This document shows, piece after piece, positions 34,712-42,903 of a DNA stretch of 64,000 nucleotides. Position numbers and translations under genes: made by a program. Below the pieces are notes generated by a model. It worked only from the letters and a program-made list of their open reading frames with translations. It did not search any database and was not told the origin of the DNA. Origin of the DNA: Stutzerimonas stutzeri. GTDB lineage: Bacteria > Pseudomonadota > Gammaproteobacteria > Pseudomonadales > Pseudomonadaceae. The stretch covers positions 3,658,001-3,722,000 of the forward strand of contig NZ_CP139348.1 of NCBI RefSeq assembly GCF_038561965.1. Reading direction: 5' to 3'. Position 1 is the first letter of the stretch. Each line of letters starts with the position of its first letter.

Positions 34712-35108
34712 CTAAAATCTGAAAAACCGCCCACTTTTTCAGCCATGCAATACAGCAAAAGTCGCGCGATCAGTTTAATTATCCATCGCTAGCTCTGCAG
34801 CCTTTAGGGCGAGTGAAACCCGCGCGGTTACATATCACCCAGCTGACTACACAAAACTCTGCCATTATTGCGGTTTTTTTATTTTCAGAGTTTTTTTGGC
34901 GTCGACAATGGTGTAGAGGCAAACCGTGATCGACATATGCACCTGACCTAGATCCGGCGCGCCTTTGGTTGTGGCTACGGTGAAATCGCATAACAACGTC
35001 TGTCGCCCTATAACCCTGTCGCACATTGCGCATCTTGTGGTACACGCACTTCTCTACGTATTACAATTCCAACACTCACGTTTAACCGCTATAGCTAGAT
35101 AACCTTCC
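34712..35108. other. 397-base A/T-rich gap with a terminator after the pilin genes
   Basis: AAAACTCTG (34853-34861) and CAGAGTTTT (34886-34894) form a 9-bp stem with a 24-base loop and run into TTTTTTT (34891-34897), a plausible terminator for the pilin transcript. The gap is clearly more A/T-rich than the flanking genes. No tRNA is seen, although a tRNA-Thr is a usual neighbour of pilA in other pseudomonads. No gene could be supported here. Confidence 0.55.
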
Positions 35109-35918
35109 ATGCTGTCTTTATCAAATATATCAACCGGCTTCCGACTTGCCTTCCGCGCTCGATTTGGCTGGCTGGTTGTCAGCTCTTTGCTGGTACTGAC
35201 CATCGCCGCACTACTCTCCGCCCAATTCAGCGGTCGCCAATCCGCCACCGTGGCACTGGATATCGGTCTGTCGGTGATTCGCCTATTGCTGCCGCTGGTA
35301 CTGGTATTAATGACCCAGGAGCTGCTGTCACGTGAGTTCGACCGGCGTTATTTTCTCAATACCCTTTCCTACCCGCACCCACGGCATGGCCTGTTGCTCG
35401 GGCGCTTTGCCGCCATTTCGACCCTGACGCTCGGGCTGTTGCTATTGCTTGCCGGCGCGCTAGCGCTGCTGGTCTGGTTGATTAGCCAGGGCTACGCGCA
35501 AGCCACCCCCGTTGCGCTGGGTCACCATTACCTCGTTACCATCGGTTTTATCGGCCTCGATCTGCTGGTACTCACTGCCGTCGCCACCCTGCTCGCGGTG
35601 GTCGCTTCCACACCCAGTTTCGTCCTGATCGGCACCTTCGGCTTTATGCTGGTGGCACGATCCTTCGGCGCCATCGTCGAACTGCTGACCCGCAATACAG
35701 CTGTGGTGGGCGATGCCGAGAGTTATCGCTCCGGCGTCAGTTTGCTGAGCTATCTACTGCCTGACTTGGGTGCGCTGGATGTGCGCATGGTCGCCCTCTA
35801 CGGCAAGTTGGAGTTGTTGCCCGCCGACTGGCCCTGGCTGGTGTTGTCCAGCCTGACCTATATGGTCGGCCTGCTGGCCTTGGCGGTGTGGGCGCTCAAC
35901 CGCAAGCGTTTCGCCTGA
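35109..35918 (+). CDS. ABC-2 type transporter permease, PilI-like
   Basis: 269 aa with about six membrane spans (near residues 21-40, 57-77, 95-125, 140-168, 175-197, 242-264), the layout of an ABC-2 exporter permease. The loop MTQELLSREFDRRYFLNTLSYPHPR between spans 2 and 3 fits the coupling-helix region. It is followed one base later by a membrane-anchored protein and then by the ATPase, forming a three-gene operon. In Myxococcus an ABC system (PilG, H, I) directly follows pilA; on position and composition this would be the PilI counterpart, but I assign the family, not the substrate. Confidence 0.7.
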   Translation: MLSLSNISTGFRLAFRARFGWLVVSSLLVLTIAALLSAQFSGRQSATVALDIGLSVIRLLLPLVLVLMTQELLSREFDRRYFLNTLSYPHPRHGLLLGRFAAISTLTLGLLLLLAGALALLVWLISQGYAQATPVALGHHYLVTIGFIGLDLLVLTAVATLLAVVASTPSFVLIGTFGFMLVARSFGAIVELLTRNTAVVGDAESYRSGVSLLSYLLPDLGALDVRMVALYGKLELLPADWPWLVLSSLTYMVGLLALAVWALNRKRFA

Positions 35919-35919
35919 T

Positions 35920-36756
35920 ATGCGCGAACGTACTTCGCTACTTCTTGGCATTGTGGCGTTCGCCCTGTTCGCTGTCATCGCTGCCTGGCGCGCCCAGCAG
36001 CCGGTGCTGCTAACACCACAGTTGTCCGCCGATCGGGTAGTAATACCCGCACCACTGCTGGTTGTGCTGCACGGTGGCGACCGCTTCTTGGCCGCCGATC
36101 TTGAAACCATGCGGCTGTCCGCCACTGGAATGGATGATCGCGGTGTGGATACGGGCTACCTGGTCCGCGCCCAGCGTGAAGTTGCCCGTCTCAACCCATG
36201 CCATGAAGACAATTATTATCTCGCCAACGGCCTGCTGACCTGGGGCGGTGCGGTGGAGCAAGGCAACGAGGTACTGCGCGCCGCCGTTGATTGCCGCTTC
36301 TGGGACGAGTTTCCGCCCTTCTTCTATGGCATCAACCTGTCGTTTTTCCAGCGCGACAACGAGGAAGCTGCGCGGGTCCTAGAGATTGGCGCACATCGCT
36401 CGACCCACAATGCCGCCGCCATGCAGAAACTGGCGGTAATGCTGCGCGCCGAACAGTTCGCCGACGAGCGCCTGGCGCTCAACTACCTGACCCAGCAGCG
36501 CGACAGCGCTATCGATCCGAAATTGCGCGACATGCTGGACAAGCGAGTCATCCGCTTGCAGGGCTTGATCTCTCTACGCGAGGCCCAGCGTCGCTATGAG
36601 GCCGATCAAGGCCCGCTGGCTGACCTGCAGCAACTGATCGGTCAGGGCATCATCGCCGAGCTGCCCTCCGACCCGATGCGCCTCGGGTATGAGCTACGCA
36701 ATGGGCGCATCGAACTGAAGAAATTGAAGATTGCCGGATTGGAGGAACAACCTTGA
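35920..36756 (+). CDS. Membrane-anchored protein of unknown family, between ABC permease and ATPase (PilG-like position)
   Basis: 278 aa, not recognised. One N-terminal membrane span (about residues 8-25, LLLGIVAFALFAVIAAW) and a large periplasmic part. The middle looks helical and repeat-like, with NPCHEDNYYLANGLLTWGG and a second Cys in AVDCRFWDEFPPFFYG. The tail YEADQGPLADLQQLIGQGII followed by AELPSDP...LGYEL recalls the C-terminal pattern of GspG-type pseudopilins. It starts one base after the permease and its TGA overlaps the ATPase start (TTGA). Myxococcus PilG is likewise a single-span protein encoded with the ABC genes, so this could be its functional counterpart. Confidence 0.6.
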   Translation: MRERTSLLLGIVAFALFAVIAAWRAQQPVLLTPQLSADRVVIPAPLLVVLHGGDRFLAADLETMRLSATGMDDRGVDTGYLVRAQREVARLNPCHEDNYYLANGLLTWGGAVEQGNEVLRAAVDCRFWDEFPPFFYGINLSFFQRDNEEAARVLEIGAHRSTHNAAAMQKLAVMLRAEQFADERLALNYLTQQRDSAIDPKLRDMLDKRVIRLQGLISLREAQRRYEADQGPLADLQQLIGQGIIAELPSDPMRLGYELRNGRIELKKLKIAGLEEQP

Positions 36757-37649
36757 GCGCTGCCGTTGAGTTTCAGGGTGTGAGCCACACCTTCAAGGCT
36801 AAAGGCAAAGAGGTCCAGGCTGTACGCGATGTGAGCTTCAGCCTGAGCGAGGGCGAGGTGTTCGGCTTCGTCGGCCCCAATGGGGCAGGCAAGTCCACCA
36901 CGATTAAGATCATGTTGGACATCATCAACGACTATCAGGGTCGTGTGACCATTTACGGCACGGACGCGCATCGCGCCGAAGCGCGCCAAGACCTGGCTTA
37001 CGTGCCCGAAGCGCCTGCGCTGTATGACCAGTTCACGCCCCTGGAAATCCTGCGCATGGGCCTGTCGATGTATGGCATCAAGCGCAGCGACGCGGACGCC
37101 TGGTGCCTGCGGTGGCTTGAGCGTTTTTCCGTGGACGGCAACGGCAAGCGCCGCATGCGTGAACTGTCCAAGGGCAACGCGCAACGGGTTGCGTTAGCCC
37201 AGGCAATGGCTGTCGAGCCGAAACTGCTGATTCTGGACGAACCACTCTCGGGCCTCGACCCGGTGGGTCGCAAGGATGTGGTGGACATTCTCAACGAATA
37301 CAAGAAGCAAGGCGGGGCCATTTTCTTTACATCGCACGTTCTGCACGACGTCGAGCGTATCGCCGACCGTTTCGGCTTTATCAACAAGGGTCAGCTACTG
37401 ACAGTTCGCTCCCCTCGAGAGCTGGCCGCAGAGCGTGCCAGCCATTTCATCATTAGATATCAGGCCGACCAGCCCCTCTCGCCATCCTGCTCGGCGCTGC
37501 GTCCTGGAGAGTTTGAATGTGAGATGGAACAATCCAAACTGCCAGAAGCCATCGCCCAGCTGAGCAGCACGGGCGGACACCTGCTCGCCGTGCAGCCTGC
37601 CGTCTCGCTGGAAACCGTATTCTTCCGGATTCTAGAAGAAGTGAAATGA
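36753..37649 (+). CDS. ABC transporter ATP-binding protein, PilH-like
   Basis: 298-aa ATPase with Walker A GPNGAGKS, signature LSKGN (variant of LSGGQ seen in ABC-2 exporters), Walker B LLILDEP and the switch His (FFTSHVLHD), then a short C-terminal domain. The start codon is TTG at 36753, overlapping the preceding stop, so translation is coupled. With the permease it forms an exporter whose place after the pilin genes suggests a part in pilus biogenesis. A strong terminator follows. Confidence 0.85.
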   Translation: MSAAVEFQGVSHTFKAKGKEVQAVRDVSFSLSEGEVFGFVGPNGAGKSTTIKIMLDIINDYQGRVTIYGTDAHRAEARQDLAYVPEAPALYDQFTPLEILRMGLSMYGIKRSDADAWCLRWLERFSVDGNGKRRMRELSKGNAQRVALAQAMAVEPKLLILDEPLSGLDPVGRKDVVDILNEYKKQGGAIFFTSHVLHDVERIADRFGFINKGQLLTVRSPRELAAERASHFIIRYQADQPLSPSCSALRPGEFECEMEQSKLPEAIAQLSSTGGHLLAVQPAVSLETVFFRILEEVK

Positions 37650-37689
37650 GCACGCCGAGAACGCCCGCTCAACCGGTCAACCAGTAACG

Positions 37690-37717
37690 AAAAAGCCCCG
37701 CATCCGCGGGGCTTTTT
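37690..37717. terminator. Bidirectional terminator between the ABC operon and cysNC
   Basis: GCCCCGC/GCGGGGC stem (37695-37701 with 37706-37712), ATCC loop, with an A-run before and a T-run after, so it can end transcription from both converging operons. Confidence 0.93.
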
Positions 37718-37733
37718 CTTTGGCCACGTCGAC

Positions 37734-39632
37734 TTATATCAGGCCACGCTCACGCAGCAGCTCCATAACCATCTTCACGCCATCGTCCAGCGACGACGTT
37801 TCGCTATCGACCATCAGATCAGCACTCAGCGGCACATCGTAAGGGAAGGACTCACCGGGAATATTATCCTCACCGGCCGCATACAGCCCCTGCGGATCGC
37901 GCTGACGGCAGGCCTGCGGGGATGCCTGGACGTAGACGGTGAGCAAGCGATCATTGCCGATCAACGCCTTGGCCTGCTCGCGGCCTTCAGCATCCGGGGC
38001 CACAAACGCGGCCAAGGTGATCAGGCCCGCTTCGTTGAACTGCCGTGCCACATGAGCGGCGCGGCGCCAGTTTTCGGTACGGCCGGCGCGGTCCTGCGGT
38101 AGGCCTTTGTTGAGGTCGTGGCGCAGGTTCTGACCATCGAGCACGTAAACTGCGCGGCCCATGTCGAACAACTTGCGCTCCACCGCATAGGCCAAGGTGC
38201 TCTTGCCGGCTCCGGAAAGTCCGGTGAACAGCACGGTGGCAGGTTGCTGGCCGAAGCGCGTCGCGCGCTCTTCTGTAGACACATGCGCCAGTGGGCCGTG
38301 ATGACCACCCGAACCCTGGGGAACCGGCTCGGCGATGATCATGCCCGCACCAACAGTGCCATTGGTTAGGCGATCAATGACGATGAACGCGCCCGTGGTG
38401 CGGTTCTGCGCATAGCCATCAAGCGCGATTGGCGCGTCCAGGCTGACCTTCACCTTGCCGATCTCATTGAGCTGCAGACTGCTCGCAGCCCCTTCTTCCA
38501 GCGTGTTCACATCAATTTTATGGGCGATGCTGGCAATGGAACCCGGCACGTAGCTGGTAGCGCGCTTGATATCGTACTTTTTGCCCGGCAGCATCGGCTC
38601 TTCGCCCATCCAGACGAGCATCGCATCGAAGCTGTCAGCAATACGCGGACGGCTGTCGGCGTGCACCAGCATGTCGCCGCGCGATACGTCGATCTCGTCT
38701 TCCAGCGTCAGGGTGACAGCTTCGCCAGGGGTCGCCTGCTCCAGCTCGCCATCGTATGTGACGATGGACTTCACGCGGCTGATTTTCCCGGACGGCAATA
38801 CGGCTATCTCGTCGCCCTTGCGTACGATGCCGCTGGCTAGGGTGCCGGCGAAGCCACGGAAGTTGAGGTTCGGGCGGTTGACGTACTGTACCGGGAAGCG
38901 CAGGTCGTCGAAGTTGCGGTCGCCAGCGATCTCGACGCTCTCGAGGATCTCCATCAGCGATTGCCCTTCATACCAGGGCGCGCGCTCGCAGCGATTGACC
39001 ACGTTGTCACCCTTGAGGGCGGACATCGGTACGAAATGCAGTGACGACGGTTTCAGCTCGATGCGATCAGCGAACGCGAGGTAGTCGGCGCGGATGCGCT
39101 CGAAGACTTCCTGATCGAAGCCCATCAGGTCCATCTTGTTGATGGCGACGACGATGTGTTTTATGCCCAGCAGCGAGGTGATGAAGCTGTGGCGCTTGGT
39201 CTGGGTCTGCACGCCGTAACGGGCATCGACCAGGATGATCGCCAAGTCGCAGGTCGATGCGCCGGTCGCCATATTGCGCGTGTACTGCTCATGGCCAGGC
39301 GTATCAGCAATGATGAACTTGCGCTTGGCCGTCGAGAAATAGCGGTAGGCCACATCGATGGTGATGCCCTGCTCGCGTTCGGCCTGCAAGCCATCGACCA
39401 GCAGTGCGAGGTCGACATCCTCACCTGTGGTGCCGACTTTCTTGGAGTCGCGAGTGATCGCCTCGAGATGATCCTCGTAGATCATCTTCGAATCGTGCAG
39501 CAGACGGCCGATCAGCGTGCTCTTGCCGTCATCGACGTTGCCGCAGGTAAGGAAACGCAGGAGTTCCTTGCGCTCGTGTTGCGCCAGGTAGGCGAGGATA
39601 TCCTCGCTGATCAGTTCGGATTGGTGACTCAT
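37734..39632 (-). CDS. cysNC: Sulfate adenylyltransferase GTPase subunit fused to APS kinase (CysNC)
   Basis: 632-aa bifunctional protein. Residues 1 to about 440 are the CysN GTPase with G1 GNVDDGKS (31-38), DTPGHEQY and NKMD, which drives CysD; the remaining ~190 residues are APS kinase with its own P-loop FTGLSGAGKST. Together they make PAPS from sulfate. The fusion is usual in pseudomonads. It follows cysD by 11 bases. Confidence 0.97.
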   Translation of the reverse strand: MSHQSELISEDILAYLAQHERKELLRFLTCGNVDDGKSTLIGRLLHDSKMIYEDHLEAITRDSKKVGTTGEDVDLALLVDGLQAEREQGITIDVAYRYFSTAKRKFIIADTPGHEQYTRNMATGASTCDLAIILVDARYGVQTQTKRHSFITSLLGIKHIVVAINKMDLMGFDQEVFERIRADYLAFADRIELKPSSLHFVPMSALKGDNVVNRCERAPWYEGQSLMEILESVEIAGDRNFDDLRFPVQYVNRPNLNFRGFAGTLASGIVRKGDEIAVLPSGKISRVKSIVTYDGELEQATPGEAVTLTLEDEIDVSRGDMLVHADSRPRIADSFDAMLVWMGEEPMLPGKKYDIKRATSYVPGSIASIAHKIDVNTLEEGAASSLQLNEIGKVKVSLDAPIALDGYAQNRTTGAFIVIDRLTNGTVGAGMIIAEPVPQGSGGHHGPLAHVSTEERATRFGQQPATVLFTGLSGAGKSTLAYAVERKLFDMGRAVYVLDGQNLRHDLNKGLPQDRAGRTENWRRAAHVARQFNEAGLITLAAFVAPDAEGREQAKALIGNDRLLTVYVQASPQACRQRDPQGLYAAGEDNIPGESFPYDVPLSADLMVDSETSSLDDGVKMVMELLRERGLI

Positions 39633-39643
39633 GATGCGTTTCC

Positions 39644-40561
39644 TTAGAAGTAACCCTGGCGTTTCTTTTCTTCCATCGAGCCGGTGGCGTCATGGTCGAT
39701 GACGCGTCCCTGACGCTCGGAAGTGCGGGTCAGGAGCATCTCCTGAATGATCTCCGGCAGGCTGGTCGCCGTTGATTCGACGGCACCGGTCAGCGGGTAG
39801 CAGCCGAGGGTACGGAAGCGGACCATGCGTTTCTCGATGCGAGACTTTTCCTCGTCGGAAAGGTGCTCGAGGATTCGCTCATCGTCGATCATGATCAGCG
39901 TGCCGTTCTTCTCGATGACTTCCCGCTCGGCAGCGAAATACAGCGGTACGATCGGAATCTGCTCAAGGTAGATGTACTGCCAGATATCCAGTTCGGTCCA
40001 GTTCGACAGGGGGAAGACCCGGATCGACTCGCCCTTCTTGACCTTGCCGTTGTAGAGGTTCCAGAGCTCGGGGCGCTGATTCTTCGGGTCCCAGCGATGC
40101 TTGCTGTCACGGAAGGAGTAGACACGCTCCTTGGCGCGGGACTTCTCCTCGTCACGGCGGGCACCACCGAAGGCTGCATCGAAGCCGTACTTGTCGAGTG
40201 CCTGCTTGAGCCCTTCAGTTTTCATCACGTCGGTGTGCTTGGCACTACCGTAGGTGAAGGGATTCATGTCCTGCGCCACGCCATCGGGGTTGATGTGGGT
40301 GATCAGCTCAAGGCCCATCTCCTCGACCATCTTGGTTCGGAAGCTGTACATCTCCTGAAACTTCCAGCGGGTGTCGACGTGCAACACCGGGAACGGCAGC
40401 TTGCCGGGGAAGAAGGCCTTGCGCGCCAGGTGCAGCATTACGGCCGAATCTTTGCCGATGGAATAAAGCATCACAGGATTGCCGAACTCAGCAGCGACCT
40501 CACGGATGATGTGGATGCTTTCCGCCTCCAGCTGTTTCAGATGCGTCAGTTTGTCGACCAT
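39644..40561 (-). CDS. cysD: Sulfate adenylyltransferase small subunit CysD
   Basis: 305-aa PP-loop enzyme (YSIGKDSAVMLHL, residues 34-46) that adenylates sulfate to APS with CysN. Also visible: HVDTRWKFQEMY and AFGGARRDEEKSRAKERVYSFRD. First gene of the operon; the 186-base upstream gap contains an A/T-rich patch (near 40660-40680), a place where CysB control would be expected, though I could not define a site. Confidence 0.97.
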   Translation of the reverse strand: MVDKLTHLKQLEAESIHIIREVAAEFGNPVMLYSIGKDSAVMLHLARKAFFPGKLPFPVLHVDTRWKFQEMYSFRTKMVEEMGLELITHINPDGVAQDMNPFTYGSAKHTDVMKTEGLKQALDKYGFDAAFGGARRDEEKSRAKERVYSFRDSKHRWDPKNQRPELWNLYNGKVKKGESIRVFPLSNWTELDIWQYIYLEQIPIVPLYFAAEREVIEKNGTLIMIDDERILEHLSDEEKSRIEKRMVRFRTLGCYPLTGAVESTATSLPEIIQEMLLTRTSERQGRVIDHDATGSMEEKKRQGYF

Positions 40562-40747
40562 GGCTACTCACGATTTGGCAGGTGGACGGCCAGCGGGCCG
40601 TTGAATGGGCGCAACTCTAACACGGCCTTCCATTCTAATCAGGCCGCCGGTTAGACCTAAAAGCTATAGATTTATATCGAGCAGCAGGAACCCCTAAATG
40701 GCGCCTAGCCTGGCGATCGGCGGCGCGCAAGGCCTCAAGAAAGACGC

Positions 40748-41506
40748 TCAGGCCGGGTTGGGGCAATCGATGAACTGGTGCTCGATGCCGAACTGGCTAG
40801 CAAGGTATTCACCCAGCGCCTGGACGCCGTAGCGCTCGGTGGCATGATGACCTGCGGCGAAGAAGCTCAGGCCATTCTCGCGTGCGATGTGTGCCGTCGG
40901 CTCGGAGATTTCCCCTGTGATGTAGGCGTCTACGCCCGCCGCTACAGCCTGGTCGATATAACCTTGAGCGCCACCGGTGCACCAGGCCACGCGCCGAATA
41001 GGCCCATGCCCCTCAACCATCAGCGGCTCGCGTCCAAGCACATCATGTATGCGCTGCATGAATTCGGCCGGGCTCAGGGATTTCTCCAGGGAACCTACCA
41101 AACCCACCGACCGGGGATTATTGGGCTCCAAAGGCCCCTCCGCGCGCAGACCGAGCAGCGCACCCAAGCGCACGTTATTACCCACCTCGGGATGCGTATC
41201 GAGCGGAAGATGATAGGCCAGTAGGCTGATCTCGTTGATCAACAGTGTTTTCAGGCGCCGCTGTTTCATGCCGACGACGCGCGCGTCTTCGTTTTTCCAG
41301 AAATAACCATGGTGCACCAGTACCACGTCGGCCTTGGCCTCGACCGCCGCGTCCAGCAACGCCTGGCTGGCCGTTACGCCGCTGACGATCCGCGCTACCT
41401 GTGAACGGCCTTCGACCTGCAAGCCGTTAGGGCAGTAGTCGGCAAACCTGGCGGCATCCAGATAGCGGTCTGCCTCCTGAACCAGAGTGGCGAGCGCAAC
41501 GGTCAT
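40748..41506 (-). CDS. Nif3-like dinuclear metal centre protein
   Basis: 252 aa of the NIF3/YbgI/GTP cyclohydrolase-type-2 family. Metal-ligand motifs are visible: DVVLVHHGYFW, YHLPLDTHPEVGNN and the C-terminal FFAAGHHATERYGVQAL. The start at 41506 (MTVALATLV) has AGGAGG 6 bases upstream; a longer frame to 41527 lacks this. The family's exact reaction is unsettled. It is divergent from algW, as in other pseudomonads. Confidence 0.9.
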   Translation of the reverse strand: MTVALATLVQEADRYLDAARFADYCPNGLQVEGRSQVARIVSGVTASQALLDAAVEAKADVVLVHHGYFWKNEDARVVGMKQRRLKTLLINEISLLAYHLPLDTHPEVGNNVRLGALLGLRAEGPLEPNNPRSVGLVGSLEKSLSPAEFMQRIHDVLGREPLMVEGHGPIRRVAWCTGGAQGYIDQAVAAGVDAYITGEISEPTAHIARENGLSFFAAGHHATERYGVQALGEYLASQFGIEHQFIDCPNPA

Positions 41507-41575
41507 GGGAATCCTCCTGTGGTGCAACGGCTCGATTGACCCTCGTCGAAGCGCCGCGGCAAATCATGCACGCAT

Positions 41576-41607
41576 GAAGCTGCATTTCGGTTGCAGCTTC
41601 GTATAAT
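41576..41607 (+). promoter_or_regulatory. algW promoter with 9-bp inverted repeat
   Basis: A perfect TATAAT at 41602-41607 lies 57 bases before the algW ATG. Directly upstream, GAAGCTGCA (41576-41584) and TGCAGCTTC (41592-41600) form a perfect 9-bp inverted repeat with a 7-base centre, covering the -35 region, where no good -35 is present. This suggests an operator or an activator site; the protein is unknown. Confidence 0.55.
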
Positions 41608-41663
41608 GCCGCCACCTTAAGGGTCGCTTCCCGCGCCCGCAACTCTGTCCGGACTCCTGTGCG

Positions 41664-42821
41664 ATGTTCAATGCCCTGCGTTTTCTCGGCTGGCCATTGC
41701 TGGTCGGTTTGCTCGTAGCACTGCTGATCATCCAGCGATACCCGCAGATGGTTGGCATAAAGGAGCAGGACATTGGCCTGCAACAGGCGCCGCTGGTTAC
41801 CGGCGCACCGCAACAAGGTCCGTACTCCTACGCCAACGCGGTATCCGGGGCAGCGCCGGCAGTTGCCAACCTCTATACCACCAAGGTCATCGAGAAGGCT
41901 GAGCAGCAGGCGCCGCTGTCCAAAGACCCGCTATTTCAGCGCTTCTTCAGCGATAACCTGCCGAGGCAGCGACGGATGGAGTCGAGCCTCGGCTCGGCGG
42001 TCATCATGAGTTCTGAAGGCTACCTGCTGACCAACAACCACGTAACCGCGAATGCCGAACAGATCGTGGTAGCGCTAAAGGATGGGCGGGAAACGCTGGC
42101 GCGGGTGATCGGCAGCGACCCTGAAACCGACCTTGCTGTGCTGAAGATCGACCTCGCCGACCTGCCGGCCATTACCCTCGGCCATTCCGATCGCATACGC
42201 GTCGGCGACGTCACGCTGGCTATCGGCAACCCATTCGGCGTCGGGCAGACGGTCACGATGGGGATCATCAGTGCCACCGGCCGTAACCAGCTGGGCCTGA
42301 ATACCTATGAAGACTTCATCCAGACCGATGCAGCAATCAACCGCGGCAATTCGGGAGGGGCGCTCGTGGACGCCGGCGGCAATCTGATCGGCATCAACAC
42401 GGCCATCATTTCCGAGTCCGGCGGTTCGCAGGGCATCGGTTTCGCGATCCCGGTGAAGCTCGCACTCGAGGTAATGAAATCAATCATCGAGCATGGCCAG
42501 GTAATCCGTGGCTGGCTGGGTGTCGAAGTGCAATCGCTGACCCAGGAATTGGCCGAATCCTTCGGCCAGGAAGGCCGCCCTGGGATTGTCGTGGCTGGCG
42601 TGTATCGCGACGGTCCCGCCGCCCGTGCCGGCCTTCAGCCTGGCGACCTGATCCTGAGCATTGACGGGGTGCAGTCGGCCGATGGGCGCAGCTCCATGAA
42701 CCAGGTCGCGCGCGCCCGCCCGGGCGAGAAGATTGACATTGATATCCTGCGCAACGGCAAGCCGCTTACACTGACCGCCGAAGTCGGCATGCGGCCGCCG
42801 GTGAGCGCCGCGCCGAAATAG
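41664..42821 (+). CDS. algW: Periplasmic site-1 serine protease AlgW (DegS family)
   Basis: 385 aa, HtrA type with a single PDZ domain, the DegS/AlgW layout. An N-terminal membrane anchor (about residues 10-24) is followed by the chymotrypsin-like domain with triad His126 (TNNHV), Asp156 (ETDLAVL) and Ser230 (RGNSGGAL), and the PDZ domain (about 285-375). AlgW cleaves the anti-sigma factor MucA in response to misfolded outer-membrane proteins, releasing AlgU. Confidence 0.94.
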   Translation: MFNALRFLGWPLLVGLLVALLIIQRYPQMVGIKEQDIGLQQAPLVTGAPQQGPYSYANAVSGAAPAVANLYTTKVIEKAEQQAPLSKDPLFQRFFSDNLPRQRRMESSLGSAVIMSSEGYLLTNNHVTANAEQIVVALKDGRETLARVIGSDPETDLAVLKIDLADLPAITLGHSDRIRVGDVTLAIGNPFGVGQTVTMGIISATGRNQLGLNTYEDFIQTDAAINRGNSGGALVDAGGNLIGINTAIISESGGSQGIGFAIPVKLALEVMKSIIEHGQVIRGWLGVEVQSLTQELAESFGQEGRPGIVVAGVYRDGPAARAGLQPGDLILSIDGVQSADGRSSMNQVARARPGEKIDIDILRNGKPLTLTAEVGMRPPVSAAPK

Positions 42822-42861
42822 CGCGCGTATCAGTATCAATCCCAGGCCAGGAGTATGCCCG

Positions 42862-42887
42862 CGCCGGCAGACCTGAACCTGCCGGCG
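42862..42887. terminator. Hairpin between converging algW and hisC
   Basis: CGCCGGCAG (42862-42870) pairs perfectly with CTGCCGGCG (42879-42887), 8-base loop. No T-run follows on either strand; a likely 3' end for both transcripts. Confidence 0.5.
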
Positions 42888-42903
42888 ACCGCCAGACCCG
42901 GCG

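Noticed and set aside
34712..35108. tRNA-Thr expected after pilA
   Set aside because: No cloverleaf or T-loop (GGTTCGAATCC-type) sequence could be found in this gap.
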